Assembly (NCBI RefSeq): GCF_000143415.4
Contig: NW_003314321.1
Location: forward strand, 628,736-692,735
Origin: Selaginella moellendorffii
Taxonomy: Eukaryota > Streptophyta > Lycopodiopsida > Selaginellales > Selaginellaceae
Length of the DNA stretch: 64,000 bases
Reading direction: 5' to 3'
The notes below the pieces were generated by a model, which was given only the letters and a program-made list of their open reading frames with translations, was not told the DNA's origin and ran no database searches. The position numbers and the translations under genes are program-made. This document shows, one piece after another, positions 22,390 through 32,985 of this stretch (its first letter is position 1; each line of letters opens with the position of its first letter).

Positions 22390-25300
22390 TTTGAGATCAC
22401 CCACCTCTTTCATTCTCTCAGAGTATTGTTTCTGAAAGTTTTTTATGTCAGCGTTTTGATCTTCGTCTTGGCTCTATTTCTTTAAAGGCTGTGATCCGTA
22501 ACGACACCGGTATAGTTGCATACTCGGAGTTTCTTCTTTCTGGTGTGGGCGAGGGTGGACAACAATGGGATTTACAAAATTCCAAGTCGAAGGAGATTCG
22601 AGTGTTCGGATCTCCAGTCAAAATGCCAAAATGTGCTCCAGCGAAAGTGAATGTGAAGCAAAAGTCAGTCGTTATCCTCTCGTCCTCTTCTAGTTCAAGT
22701 GGAGATGTCATGCTAGTGTCAGCGCCAAATTCACCAGCTCCAGCTCCAACTTCAGCAATATTCAAAGCCGTTAGCAATGCTTTCCAGTTTTCACGCCTCT
22801 CAATTGACGTGCACTTGTTTTTGTATAGGCTTGTGAGTGAGCTTCCATCCTCCTACAACGGCAACATTTTCTTCGAGCTACCACCTCTTGTTAGCAGCAC
22901 AGGTTCCAAACGGAAGGGGATGGAAACCAAGCAGGATGTCCACAATTGGTGCAAGATCAAAACCACACACTTCCAACATTTTGAAGGCACAGTGTCTATA
23001 GTTCATTGTGGCGGGCATTTAGATTGTGTGGATGAAGCATGCAATCGAGACTGCTCTAGAAACTCTATATTTTTCGAAGGGTCTGCAGTCAATCCTCCAG
23101 TCTATGACACCATTGCTGTTGGATTCAAATGTCGATTCTGCAAAAATGCTCCTCTATGTCATGCTATCTGTGAGGCCAAGATGTACTACTTTCTTCCACG
23201 GGATGGAGTGGCTGGAAGAGCTGCAGTGCATGTTGGCACACATATGCATCCAATGCAGGAAGGGATACAAAGGAGTTCTCTCAACCATTTCAAAGATGCT
23301 GTACAGGAAGAGACTATGAGAAACTCATTTGCAACTCCGAAGCATGTTTAGAAGACCGTCCTCAAGGATTTTATCGCAAATACCTTACTCAATCCAGGTT
23401 GCCAAAAGACTCAACTAAACAAGGCTAGCTTGCGGGACTTACTACGAGGAGTACAACCTGCTACTAGCCTAAGGAGGTACATCCGTTATTTTTCATACGT
23501 TATAATAATAATTTTTTCTTACATTATATTGTTTAGGATAAAATTTTGGATGTGTGAATCTCGAGAGGGGAAGTTGCAATCAAAAATTGACTCCATCCTT
23601 GAATTGAAACGGACTTGTCCATACGAGTTCATCCACGGAAGTTTGTTTCCAGACCAAGTTGTGAATGAGCAAGAGCGCCCCTTCATCTTCAAAATGTCTA
23701 CCATAGGCCCTGCCTCTGGCGTAGATCTTGTCTCCCGAATGGACATGTTTGGGTCCAGTGACCTTGTAAATGCATAGGTATATTTTGACCATATGGAGCG
23801 TGTATCCGGTTGGACAACCATGGGAGCTCATGTGTATGATCCAAGGTAATTTTAATTCTCATTATATTGAAATTGTTATAATATTTATGTTTTCATAGGC
23901 TACGTTGTAACTTAACAATTGCAACAGCAGAGTTTAAAGTATAAGACCAGACAGCACAGGAAATATTTTGGAAGTCCCTCTCTGATATTGTCCTAAAGCG
24001 GACTGGTAAGCCTGCAAACTTTCGTGGTTTCATGGCAGATGGGGCTGGTGCAAACTGGAATGGTATCCGAGCAATTTTTGGGAATGGTCAACCATTGGAA
24101 AGTCGTGAGAGGATTTGTGAGTTCCATTGGGCTCAAAGCCTAAACCAGCACTGCCATCTTATCAAGCTAGAGTTTCAATCAATATTTAAGGAGTTGTGCA
24201 AACAATGGCAAGTTGCACCTTCTGAAGAAGAGCATGAGGCAAAAGCAAACAAAATTCGAATGTGGTGGCGTGAAGATGGCTATACAAACATAAGTTGCCT
24301 ACCACAACTTGAGTCATGGTTAGGATGGTGGGAAGTTAGGATGTTCCAATGGGGACATCACTCTTTTTAGGTTGGTTTATATTTTTTCTTCTCCTTTTAT
24401 TACCTTTTAATATTGCCTTTTCCATTAGGATCAACCACTTGAGGACCTCGCATACACCCCAACTGTGAATCCCTCCGAAAATAAGCATTGGAGTTGGCGT
24501 TCCTCTGAGGTAGGGAAAGGGAAGATGAGTCTATACGAAGCCTGTCTATAAGATTTGATACGTGCTATAGAGCAATCTTCAAAAGCACTGGCATTCGAGG
24601 AAGGAAGATACATGGGAACAGGGCCTTCTGTTGAGATGTTACATGATAGGATGAAGAGAAAATTAACTCCACCCGCCCGAACAGTGGCAACTGTAGTTGA
24701 GGAAGTGGTCCGTCGCACATCTATGGAGTACACTCCCCGAGCTTCTATTGGTGATATGAAAACTGTCCGCTCAAAGCGTCGTTTTTCCTTTGCTGGGGAA
24801 GATGTTGGTACGGACCTTGGAGCAAAAAGCTATCACAGGCCTAATATCGAGTACCATTCTGCTCCAAGACACCACTCTCGGACCGAGCCACCTCAAGTGG
24901 CTGATGAAAAGAGTGCATCGCAACAGGTTGAAATTACTTACCGTAGCGTGGAGCCGAAGCAATGGGCAATCCGACGCATGCCAGCAAAATCAAATGTAAG
25001 GTGTGTGGGGATGCTTTCGAGGGGCAAGTGTTGGGCCTGGATTCGTGGTGAAAAATCTGCTTCTGTTCCAGCCCCATGTTTCTATGGGGAACGAAAGTAA
25101 GCAGGATTTTCAAGATGGTGCTGGCTATATTGTTGCAACACCGACGCCAACCATACAAAGCGGCTTGAAGGCACTATAGTGACTAAACCTGATGCAGTAC
25201 CTAAAGAATGGCCGGTTGCTAATGGGGTCACGCTCACCTCGGATGAGATTGAAAACCTTGAGAAATTTGGTTTTAATCTTGAGAGGAGAGTTGGAAACAT

Positions 25301-25706
25301 GAGTGACAGGAGCAGGACTATTCTTACAGAGATGCATAGGAGGCTAGCACGAAAAGGTAAGGCAGTTAAATTTATTGGTACCATCTCCAAGCAGAAGCAA
25401 GGTAAAATAAATTTAGCTCAAACACTTGAGTGTGAGATTCTCTCCACGAAGTACATTGCTGCGCTTGCAAAGGAGTACACAGTCAAAACAGAAGGTGGAG
25501 AGTACACAATTGTCATTCACGACTTTCCTTCTTGCACATGTCCAGACTTTACGAAGCGTGAGGAACATAGGAAGGCATATGCTCCTTGCAAGCATATGTA
25601 CTACATCTTCATCAACATTGTGCACCAGGATCCTAAAGTGGATATTCATATACACCAAGCAAGCCTTACTATTGCTGAGTTGCAGAAAACTTTTGGAGCT
25701 AATTAG
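22390..25706 (+). pseudogene. SWIM zinc-finger transposase-like gene of the giant transposon, decayed
   Basis: Exons include about 22,398-23,476, 23,537-23,845, 23,899-~24,370 and ~24,430-25,706, joined by short GT-AG introns. The N-terminal part has a Ser-rich run and a Cys/His cluster (CGGHLDC, KCRFCKNAPLCHAIC, HVGTHMHP). The central part (HMERVSGWTTMGAHVYDP, RGFMADGAGANWNGIRAIFG, ERICEFHWAQSLNQH) resembles the DDE region of Mutator-like or KDZ transposases. The C-terminus has a SWIM finger: SCTCPDF, then APCKH about 20 residues on. Stops at 23349, 23775, 23942, 24549 and 25098 fall in otherwise continuous frames, so the copy is dead. The true start is uncertain. It is divergent from the ParB-methyltransferase gene. 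Confidence 0.7.
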
Positions 25707-25797
25707 ATTTCTCCAACACTATCGATGTTTATTCTCTATCAATAAAACTTATTATACTTTATATAATTAATACAAATGTGCTTTTTCATTTCACTTT

Positions 25798-26250
25798 TCA
25801 TTTTATATGCTTCCGAGTGTTCTTCTCGCAATACTGCCCATAGTACTTGTGTGTCTCCATTTCTGTCCTTACCATCTCAAAAAAGATTTCATGGTAGTTT
25901 TTTGGGTGCGTGATGTTGCAGTGTGTCGCAAGAGCATATATACCATCATACTAATCATTGCTATTGTTTCCACCAAACGCTAGAAAACATATGGGGCACT
26001 TCTTGAAAATGGCAGAATTGCACTTTTCTAAAACAAGTAAGAGGGCATTCTTTTTCACCCAATTTGTTGCACCCTCTGTCATTACATTTATCTCCAACTC
26101 ATGATCACTATCCTTACTATCCTCTCTTTCATTCTCTTGTGTGATTTGGTTATGCTATGCAATGGGATAGTTATTGCATCTCCTAGCCCTTGAGCCCTGA
26201 GAAGAAAGATTGTGAGAGTTAAAATTACCAACACTAGAACTTATAGACAT
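25798..26250 (-). pseudogene. CPIC zinc-finger protein (right-end paralogue), two stops
   Basis: A 151-codon frame starts MSISSSVG and ends in TGA at 25,798. It has two internal TAG codons (at NYPIA* and NSND*), so it is a pseudogene. It contains KKCPICFLAFGG, then ATHCNITH, i.e. a C2-H2 finger, followed by EMVRTEMETHKYYGQYC, which parallels the left-end protein at 15,163 (CPIC then HCKNC, then NELQTHTHYRF). Opposite orientation near the opposite end of the transposon suggests an ancient duplication or paired accessory genes. 26,260-26,730 is AT-rich and empty of genes. Confidence 0.5.
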
Positions 26251-26734
26251 TTGTGGGTGTATTTCCCTTTTTTCGAATGAGAGTGTGAATGAAGATCTAT
26301 AAATTCTAGACAATATGCTACGACAAACCCCTCAAGAATGTATTCTACAAAGAACCAAGTCTTTCTTTTATATGCAATAAACTTACATCAACGGTTATTT
26401 TTTTTCCTTTCAAACGGTTATATGGCTTCACATAGAATCTTATTTCAAATTTAATAATTTTTTAATTCTGACAAACCTAACATTTACTAGATAGAGTACA
26501 AATTTAACGAAGTGACAAGAATACTCTTTTTGCAAACATTTTATTTTATGTTCTAACAAATGTCCCTATCATTGCATGTAGTAAATATTTAAATTATTAG
26601 AACAAAAAGTGTTCTTTAGAACATTTTTATCTATCTAATATATAGAGAGTTATTAAATTATTAGGTTCGCCATAACCTTAAAATTTTAAAATTTATAATT
26701 TTTGTACTAAATTATAATTGAAAATTGAGCTCAA

Positions 26735-26783
26735 CTTGTGAACTCAACTCTTCAACTCATGAGCTCAAATATGGTCCGCGCCC
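26735..26783 (-). repeat. Right terminal inverted repeat region
   Basis: Read inward it begins GGGCGCGGACCATATTTGAG and contains CTCATGAGTTGA, matching the left end at 13,908-13,965 imperfectly. The 8-bp duplication TCCTAGAC follows at 26,784-26,791. Confidence 0.6.
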
Positions 26784-27056
26784 TCCTAGACGATACCACG
26801 ATCTACATCAACACCTACTGGATCGCCATGGACGAGAGGTTTTGGAAAGACCCTCTAGCGTTTCGCCCGCAGTGTTTCATGCCAGACATCGATGCCTTTG
26901 GCCATGGCAGGAGAATTTGCCCTGGTGCCAAGCTCGGCGACTGGAAGCTGGATGGTGATCTGGGGAAGATGAATATGGATAAAACCTGGTTTGTCTGTCA
27001 ATGCTTTCACTGTTGTAGTTTCTTTGAAAGAAAGATGATCCCACATAAAATATAAG
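26784..27056 (+). pseudogene. Cytochrome P450 relic, copy 1, heme-binding part
   Basis: The frame resumes after the transposon with TTIYINTYWIAMDE and FRPQCF (PERF-like), then FGHGRRICPG, the heme-ligand signature FxxGxRxCxG. It then runs GAKLGDWK and diverges. It completes the exon begun at 13,620-13,907. The C-terminal helix L region and remaining tail are lost. Confidence 0.8.
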
Positions 27057-27137
27057 CTGATTTCGTGTACGATTTTAGTCCAACCACAAAGGGTAGCTTT
27101 ATTTTATTCACCAAAGCTGTGCGAGTTAGGGTTTGCG

Positions 27138-27374
27138 ATGGAGTGGATGAGCCCAAGACTTAGGGAGGTGCTCAAATTAGCAGAGGAGCGAACTCGTGAG
27201 GCACTGAAGAGCTACGAGGAGGCCAAGGCTGCCCGGCCAAGGAAAGAATCGGCCGACAAGAAGAAAGGATGGGAGGCGCCCAACCCGGAGACCGAGGTAT
27301 CAAAAAAAGCTCCGCAAGAACTCCTTCCCAGGTATGACAAGCCGGACAGACGTCTCTGTGTCAAGGAGCGTTGA
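27138..27374 (+). CDS. Small basic helical protein, family copy 1
   Basis: A 78-codon ATG frame begins MEWMSPRLREVLKLAEE and has an amphipathic, charged helix followed by a lysine-rich turn and a conserved tail: GWEAPNPE, VSKK.PQELLPRYDK. Near-identical and related frames occur at 30,283 and 32,644, each just upstream of PPR coding sequence. I recognise no known family. The last ten codons differ from copy 2 through a small indel, so the C-terminus may be frame-shifted. The next stretch to 28,040 is duplicated at 30,540-31,200 and contains only unrecognised short frames. Confidence 0.45.
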   Translation: MEWMSPRLREVLKLAEERTREALKSYEEAKAARPRKESADKKKGWEAPNPETEVSKKAPQELLPRYDKPDRRLCVKER

Positions 27375-28039
27375 TCCCTGTCTCTAAATAAAATAGTGGA
27401 ATTTCGTAAGAAGATGGGTAGTATCCAATAGGATTCAATCTCTAGCGAGCGAACCGTCGAGTCCGTGAGAAGAAGTTCTTCCTCCTTGAGAGAAACAAAA
27501 GAAATGATGGAGTGCTTTTTACTTTTTTATTTTAGCCGCGAGACCACCTGTCGTGGCATCAAGACAACTTTGGAAGATCCAAGTCTCTAAATTGCGACAC
27601 TAAGCACCAGATCAACAACTCTTCCTTGTGTTCCTCTAGGATCTCTGCCAAGTCTCTCCCGGACAAATTGGTGGACACAAGTTTTCTTTGGGAATGATTC
27701 ATAGGATCTTCGCAAGAATGAGGTGCCCGGAGTTCGTTCTTGCTCACGAACGATCAAGGTCTGGGACTCAAGCCATATGCTCTGGTGCGTCAAGACTTTC
27801 ACCAGCAGCTAGATGAAAAAATAGAAGCAAACACATTGTCAATCCAATTTGAGGATTCTTGTTTAGGGAAGTCTTCACCAGGATATTGGTCGACTTCTAG
27901 CTTGAAAATCATTGTTCGTTATAGCATCACACTATATTTGCTGACAAGGAAGTTCACCAGACAAGCTTGTGATGTCAGCTCACCCATTAACCAATTTATA
28001 ATTCTCCAGATGAGAGTTTAAACTTGAACAAACTATTTG

Positions 28040-28540
28040 TGAGGATTGTTCAGGCTTTCTGTTGATCTCTACATGTGATCCTCGCGAGCTTACTTCCCCG
28101 ATTGATGCCCGTGCACGACAGGACGACAACGGAGCAACCTCGTCGAGTGCTACGTCCAGAATGCTATGTACCAAGGAGGCACCGGAGATTTACAAGGAGA
28201 TGGTAAGAGAAGAGATCTCCATCGACACTTACACACTTTCCAGCATCTCCTCTAGGCACCCGCACTTCGTGAAGAGATGGATCAAAGACGTGGCCACCAC
28301 CACGTCCTTCTGAAATCCAAGCTCCCCGGCTTTTCACCCCTTCTTTGTCCAAGAGCTTGCATGCTGCCAGGGCCTTTCGGTCCATGGCAGCAATGCGAGA
28401 CACACTGGAAGATGCGATCACAGGGGCTGGAGCCGGATGCTTTCACGTACGTAGCAATCCTTGGAGCTTGCTCAGTCCGGATCCTTTGCGATAACGGCAA
28501 GCACATCCACAAGTCACATACTTGAGAGCAAACAACACTT
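28040..28540 (+). pseudogene. PPR gene relic, copy 1
   Basis: Fragments in different frames match pentatricopeptide units: LLPGLMPVHD-like near 28,085, YKEMVREEISIDTYTLSS near 28,180 and MRSQGLEPDAFTYVAILGACS near 28,410. The start is shared with 31,203-31,290 and with the complete PPR gene near 33,270. Frame breaks and losses make it a pseudogene. 28,730-29,110 holds only a short lysine-rich open frame I cannot support as a gene. Confidence 0.6.
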
Positions 28541-29112
28541 TGGAAACATAAGTGTGAGGAAGACGCTCCATCACCATGTATCCGAAGTGTGGACTCCAAG
28601 AGCTTGTTCCTCACCCTGGAGTTGTAAACTGGAATTTGTTCATAAGCCCGCGAGTATCGACGCTGAGGATCATCAAAAACTTGAGTTTTCCAACAGTATG
28701 ACAGTCCGAGCATGGCGTCCAAGATGATAAACTGGCATATTATTGCCCGAGATGGAACTCGGTTTCATCACTTTGATATAGAATTTGCTCTACTGTCTCT
28801 CTTTCTTCTGGGATTTTAAGTTTCAGTGATCGAAGATCAAATAGAGATCTCGTCAACCAAAGGGGGAATTCTACAACATCGGACGTTGGAAAAACCATTG
28901 TACGGCAAGACACAAAGAGAAGCAGTGATCACAGTCACTGCTGTTTCTTTCTCATCACCATTTAAAAGAAAAGAAAAGAAAAGGAAAAAAAAAACGAACC
29001 ATAATGATGGGATGACTAGTTTCTCGATAGAAGAAGAAATCCTGGAAAACTGTAATTAGCTCCTAGAGAGCTGCCAGAGAGATTTTTAAACTCCAATCCC
29101 TTGAGCTTGCTT

Positions 29113-29459
29113 CTAAAGCTCCATTGACCGGAGTTTCCCCGGGATGTGATCTCTCACGTTGAAAACCCCGGCCAGCCTCAAAATGTCCACTATCGCTTGC
29201 ACAAACTTGTCGACATCAGCCAGCATGTAAGTTATCACGTTCATGTTCATGCGAGCAGAACGGACTCCCGCGTTCGTCACAGAGGGGTCGAGCAAGACCT
29301 CTCGTCTCTGGAAATTACTTTGGAGACCACTACAGTGGTATAGCTTTCAGCCAATACACTCCAGAAGTGAAATTCTACAGGAAACTTATCAACAAATTCG
29401 CTGGCTGGACGTCCAAGGTTTGGAGAAGCAATAAGATCATGGACAGGGTAAACAGGCAC
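29113..29459 (-). pseudogene. Unrecognised conserved ORF, copy 2, frameshifted
   Basis: This is the counterpart of the minus-strand frame at 13,138-13,488. A deletion of about 10 bases near 29,297 splits it into two open pieces in different frames. The function is unknown. Confidence 0.35.
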
Positions 29460-29599
29460 CTCTTTTCAATCTTGCAAGATCGGCGTGAGACCCTCCGGTT
29501 TTCACCAGCGAGGAGCCCATGGCATTCATAGACGTGCTCATTTCCAGAGAAAATCTCTGAGACATCATCATAGTCTCTTGCTCGTTAAGTTTTAGCTCA

Positions 29600-30045
29600 A
29601 CATGGAAAAATGGAATCTCACAGGATCTGTTGCTGGGAGCTCTAGCTACCTCGGCTCTCTCGCTGGAATGGGCTATGGCCGATCTTCTCAGGAATCGCCG
29701 AGTTCTCGGCTCAGAGCCAGATCGATGCAAAGAAAAGCTTGTGGACGAGTCGGACATTGCAAAGCTTCCATACATCAAGGCCATAGCCAAGGAAACACTG
29801 AGACTCCTGGCTCAGCTAGCTCTTCCCAATATCGTCCAAGGAGGCCCGATTAAACTCAGGGGCTATACCATCCCGGACGATACCACGATCTACATCAACA
29901 CCTACTGGATCGCCATGGACGAGAGGTTTTGGAAAGACCCTCTAGAGTTTCGCCCGCAGTGTTTCATGCCAGACATCGATGCCTTTGGCCATGGCAGGAG
30001 AATTTGCCCTGGTGCCAAGCTCGGCGACTGGAAGCCTGGAATAAA
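29600..30045 (+). pseudogene. Cytochrome P450 relic, copy 2, uninterrupted
   Basis: One frame (from about 29,630) runs through ALATSALSLEWAM, the ExxR motif in KETLRLL, YTIPDDTTIYINTY, FRPQCF and the heme signature FGHGRRICPG. The N-terminal 300 or so residues typical of a plant P450 are absent, the segment between the I-helix and ExxR region is shortened, and nothing after helix L is recognisable. It supplies the unoccupied target (TCCCGGAC near 29,872) for the giant transposon. Confidence 0.8.
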
Positions 30046-30282
30046 CGTTTGGTATGGTTTGACTAAAGAGTCAACCAGCGTATGTAATATTAGGGAAACA
30101 ATAATCAAGCCCATTTGGTGCCTTTATTCTTTCACCTGTCAATGCTTTCACTGTTGTACTTAGTTTCTTTGAAAGAAAGATGATCCCACATAAAATATAA
30201 GCTGATTTCGTGTACGATTTTAGTCCAACCACAAAAGGTAGCTATATTTTATTCACCAAAGCTGTGTGAGTTAGGGTTTGCG

Positions 30283-30522
30283 ATGGAGTGGATGAGCCCA
30301 AGACTTAGGGAGGTGCTCAAATTAGCAGAGGAGAAAATGAAGAGCTACGAGGAGGTCAAGGCTGCCCGGCCAAGGAAAGAATCGGCCGACAAGAAGAAAG
30401 GATGGGAGGCGCCCAACCCGGAGACCGAGGTATCAAAAAAAGCTCCGCAAGAACTCCTTCCCAGGTATGACAAGCCCCGGACAGACGTCTCTGTGTCAAG
30501 GAGCGTTGATCCCTGTCTCTAA
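30283..30522 (+). CDS. Small basic helical protein, family copy 2
   Basis: A 79-codon ATG frame is nearly identical to 27,138-27,374, with a 5-codon deletion in the helix (AEEKMKSYEE) and a different C-terminal end caused by a 1-2 base indel after PRYDKP. It has the same leader (GTTAGGGTTTGCG) before the ATG. The function is unknown. Confidence 0.45.
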   Translation: MEWMSPRLREVLKLAEEKMKSYEEVKAARPRKESADKKKGWEAPNPETEVSKKAPQELLPRYDKPRTDVSVSRSVDPCL

Positions 30523-31202
30523 ATAAAATAATGGAATTTCGTAAAAAGATGGGTAATATCCAATAGGAATTCAATCTCTAGCGAGCGAACCGTCGAGTCC
30601 GTGAGAAGAAGTTCTTCCTCCTTTGAGCCCAGAAACAAAAGAAATGATGGAGTGCTTTTTACTTTTTTATTTTAGCCGCGAGACTCAAGACAACTTTGGA
30701 AGATCCAAGTCTCTAAATTGCGACACTAAGCACCAGATCAACAACTCTTCCTTGTGTTCCTCTAGGATCTCTGCCAAGTCTCTCCCGGACAAATTGGTGG
30801 ACACAAGTTTTCTTTGGGAATGATTCATAGGATCTTCGCAAGAATGAGGTGCCCGGAGTTCGTTCTTGCTCACGAACGACTAAGATCTGGGACTCAAGCC
30901 ATATGCTCTGGTGCGTCAAAACTTTCACCGGCAGCTAGATGAAAAAATAGAAGCAAACACATTGCCAATAGTATCAAAGGCCTGTTCATTCCTCTCCAAT
31001 TTGAGGATTCTTGTTTAGGGAAGTCTTCACCAGGATATTGGTCATAAGGACTTCTAGCTTGAAAAACATTGCTCGTTATAGCATCACACTATTTTTGCTG
31101 ACAAGGAAGTTCACCAGACAAGCTTGTGGCCCAATGTCAGCTCACCCATTAACCAATTTATAATTCTCCAGATGAGAGTTTAAACTTGAACAAACTATTT
31201 GT

Positions 31203-32020
31203 GAGGATTGTTCAAGCTTTCTGTTGATCTCTACATGTGATCCTCGCGAGCTTACTTCCCGGATTGATGCCCGCGCACGACAGGACGACAATGGATCTCG
31301 ACATCTGCGGGAAACTCTTCCAGGAGGTCCAGACCCGTGACGTAGCGTCGTGGATTGCTGCATACACCGCGAATGGGCATCACTACGAGTTCCTGAAGCT
31401 CTCCAGCGGCAAAACCAGGAAGATCTTAACCTGTGAGACGCGAATCTGGCCGTGACACCGACCTCGCTACGGTTTCCCCGAGCTCTGAAGCTGCTCAAAC
31501 GGAGTTACCTGGGAGGAGCGCTCGCTTTATCTACGCGGACTTGAACTTCTGCAGTGGGAAACGCCATCTGCACGCAACGAGGCTCCGTTTTCCTGTCCGC
31601 GAAACTCTACACCGAGGACGAGTTAAGTGCTCGAGTACGTCAAGGCCCTGGACGGAACACCTTCGAGAAAAGCACCATCAGCCTTGATCGGAGCATTCTA
31701 CAAGGTGGCCTCGCTGAGCGTCCTGAGTCGAGGATCACCATTTGCGACTACGCCAAGAACTGGAGCACTCGCTTGATCTCGGCTCGGATGCGGACTGGAG
31801 TTGCCTGCTCATCGACATCCGCAGCTTGGAAGATGCTCGTAAGTGTTTCGAGAGGAGCTCTGGACAAACGGCAGAAGGATGCTTCCACATGAGGATGGCG
31901 CTGGAAGGCGGTGCTAAGCGTCCTGGAAGTGAACAGAAGAGAGCTCCTCCACGGGAGAGGCTGGCAAACGGACGTCTTGGTCGGGACCGTGGCGCTCAAC
32001 GTTCAGGCTGGTCTCTGATT
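31203..32020 (+). pseudogene. PPR gene relic, copy 2
   Basis: Segments match the complete PPR gene downstream: SLLPGLMPAHD, DICGKLFQEVQTRDVASW and IAAYTANGHH (31,240-31,390) parallel 33,280-33,470; LRQELEHSLDLGSDADWSCLLIDI (31,742 onward) parallels 34,170-34,240. Internal deletions and several frame changes mark it as a pseudogene. 32,030-32,236 has no gene. Confidence 0.7.
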
Positions 32021-32236
32021 TATTTAGCAAGGTGTATAGTTCCGCACGCTAATGTTAAATGAAAATGGTAAGAAATCTTAATCTACAAAGTAATAGCAAA
32101 GTTACCAAATCAGTGCTTGAGAGTAGTAATCCTGATTGATTAGATTGTTACGTCTCATGTTCAAGAGTCTTTCTCCAAGACATACTTTTGTTATACAAGG
32201 AATGGCATCCTTTACAAACAGTGTAAAAAACAAACA

Positions 32237-32602
32237 TTAGAAATAAAATGCAAACCTGTCATCCAGGTGTACGATGGTAGAGGAGCCCGTCTTGAAAGGT
32301 AATATATGAAACAACTTTCGATGTACAGTGAATTGAACCACAAAATCCGTGTAGATTTGATTGGGGGGCGCTGAAAAGAACGAGTAATCGAGATTCAAGC
32401 AGGACTCACCATTGTGAGATAGTTCTCGGAAAAAGAGCTTCACGAACTCGTAAAAATTGACGTGAGCATCAGTGATATCGAGGCTGAAGGAATACCATGG
32501 ATCTCTGAAATATCCACCTGAAAGTTTAAAAGGATGCCGTGGGATGAGCTGGGCAGACACGTAAGCAAACGTGGCTGCCGCCGTGGCTTTATTATGTTAT
32601 TT
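32237..32602 (-). other. Unrecognised open frame, possible exon
   Basis: A minus-strand frame of about 120 codons has natural-looking composition (GGYFRDPWYSFSLDITDA, FYEFVKLFFRELSHNG). It has plausible splice sites (TTTCAG at about 32,520 and CAGGTTTGC at its end). I do not recognise it. It may be an exon of a small gene or a relic. Confidence 0.3.
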
Positions 32603-32643
32603 ATGGAGGCCCTGCGGAGAGGAGCATTAGCGAGGCTCTGAAA

Positions 32644-32868
32644 ATGGCAGCTCGTGAGGCAAAGAAGAAGCGACATAGCCGATGCGAGGAGCAGGCCCGG
32701 GCTGTCGAAGAAGCCCTAGAAAACAGCCTTCGAGAATTGGCTGCCCGGACGAGGAAAGAATTGGGCGACAGGAAGAAAGGATTGGAGGCGCCCAACCCCG
32801 AGCCCCATGTATCAAAAAAATCCCCGCAAGAACTCCTTCCCAGGTATGACAAGTCTGTCGAGGAGTGA
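32644..32868 (+). CDS. Small basic helical protein, family copy 3
   Basis: A 74-residue ATG frame starts MAAREAKKKRHSRC, forms a charged helix and ends with the family tail: GLEAPNPE, VSKK.PQELLPRYDK. An upstream ATG at 32,610 aligns with the starts of copies 1 and 2 but is out of frame, so translation from 32,644 is assumed. It lies 117 bases upstream of the PPR gene, the same arrangement as the other two copies. Confidence 0.5.
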   Translation: MAAREAKKKRHSRCEEQARAVEEALENSLRELAARTRKELGDRKKGLEAPNPEPHVSKKSPQELLPRYDKSVEE

Positions 32869-32985
32869 TGATCCAATAAAACTAGTGAAGCTTTGTAAGA
32901 CATGGGTAGTTTCCAATGCGATCGCGTCGTGAAGTGGGGATCTTACTTCCATTTCTAGCAGAATCTCGATCAAGCCCGCGATCGG

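Larger units (their letters stand above)
13908..26783. mobile_element. Giant DNA transposon (~12.9 kb) with ParB-methyltransferase and SWIM transposase genes
   Basis: Both ends carry an imperfect inverted repeat. The left begins GGGGATGGTCCAAAG and the right, read inward, begins GGGCGCGGACCATA; each is followed by copies of the motif GAGCTCATGAGTTGA. The insertion splits a P450 exon relic, is flanked by an 8-bp duplication, and the homologous segment at 29,870 preserves the empty site. Cargo: a small ORF (14,252), a zinc-finger ORF (15,163), the ParB-methyltransferase gene (21,217-16,004, minus), a divergent SWIM transposase-like gene (22,390-25,706), and a second zinc-finger ORF (26,250-25,798, minus). 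The 8-bp duplication and SWIM finger are compatible with Mutator-like or KDZ/Zisupton-type elements; I cannot assign the superfamily with certainty. The length includes a 100-base assembly gap. Confidence 0.75.
29118..31290 (+). repeat. Second copy of the P450 + small ORF + PPR-relic segment
   Basis: It is closely similar to 13,138-13,907 joined to 26,784-28,120, differing by scattered substitutions and small indels. Because it lacks the giant transposon, it serves as the related empty site. The two copies diverge abruptly after ACGACAA(C/T)GGA inside the PPR relic. Confidence 0.88.

Noticed and set aside
13908-26783. hAT element based on the 8-bp duplication
   Set aside because: The transposase-like gene has a SWIM finger and no visible hAT dimerisation or BED domain; the duplication length alone is not decisive.
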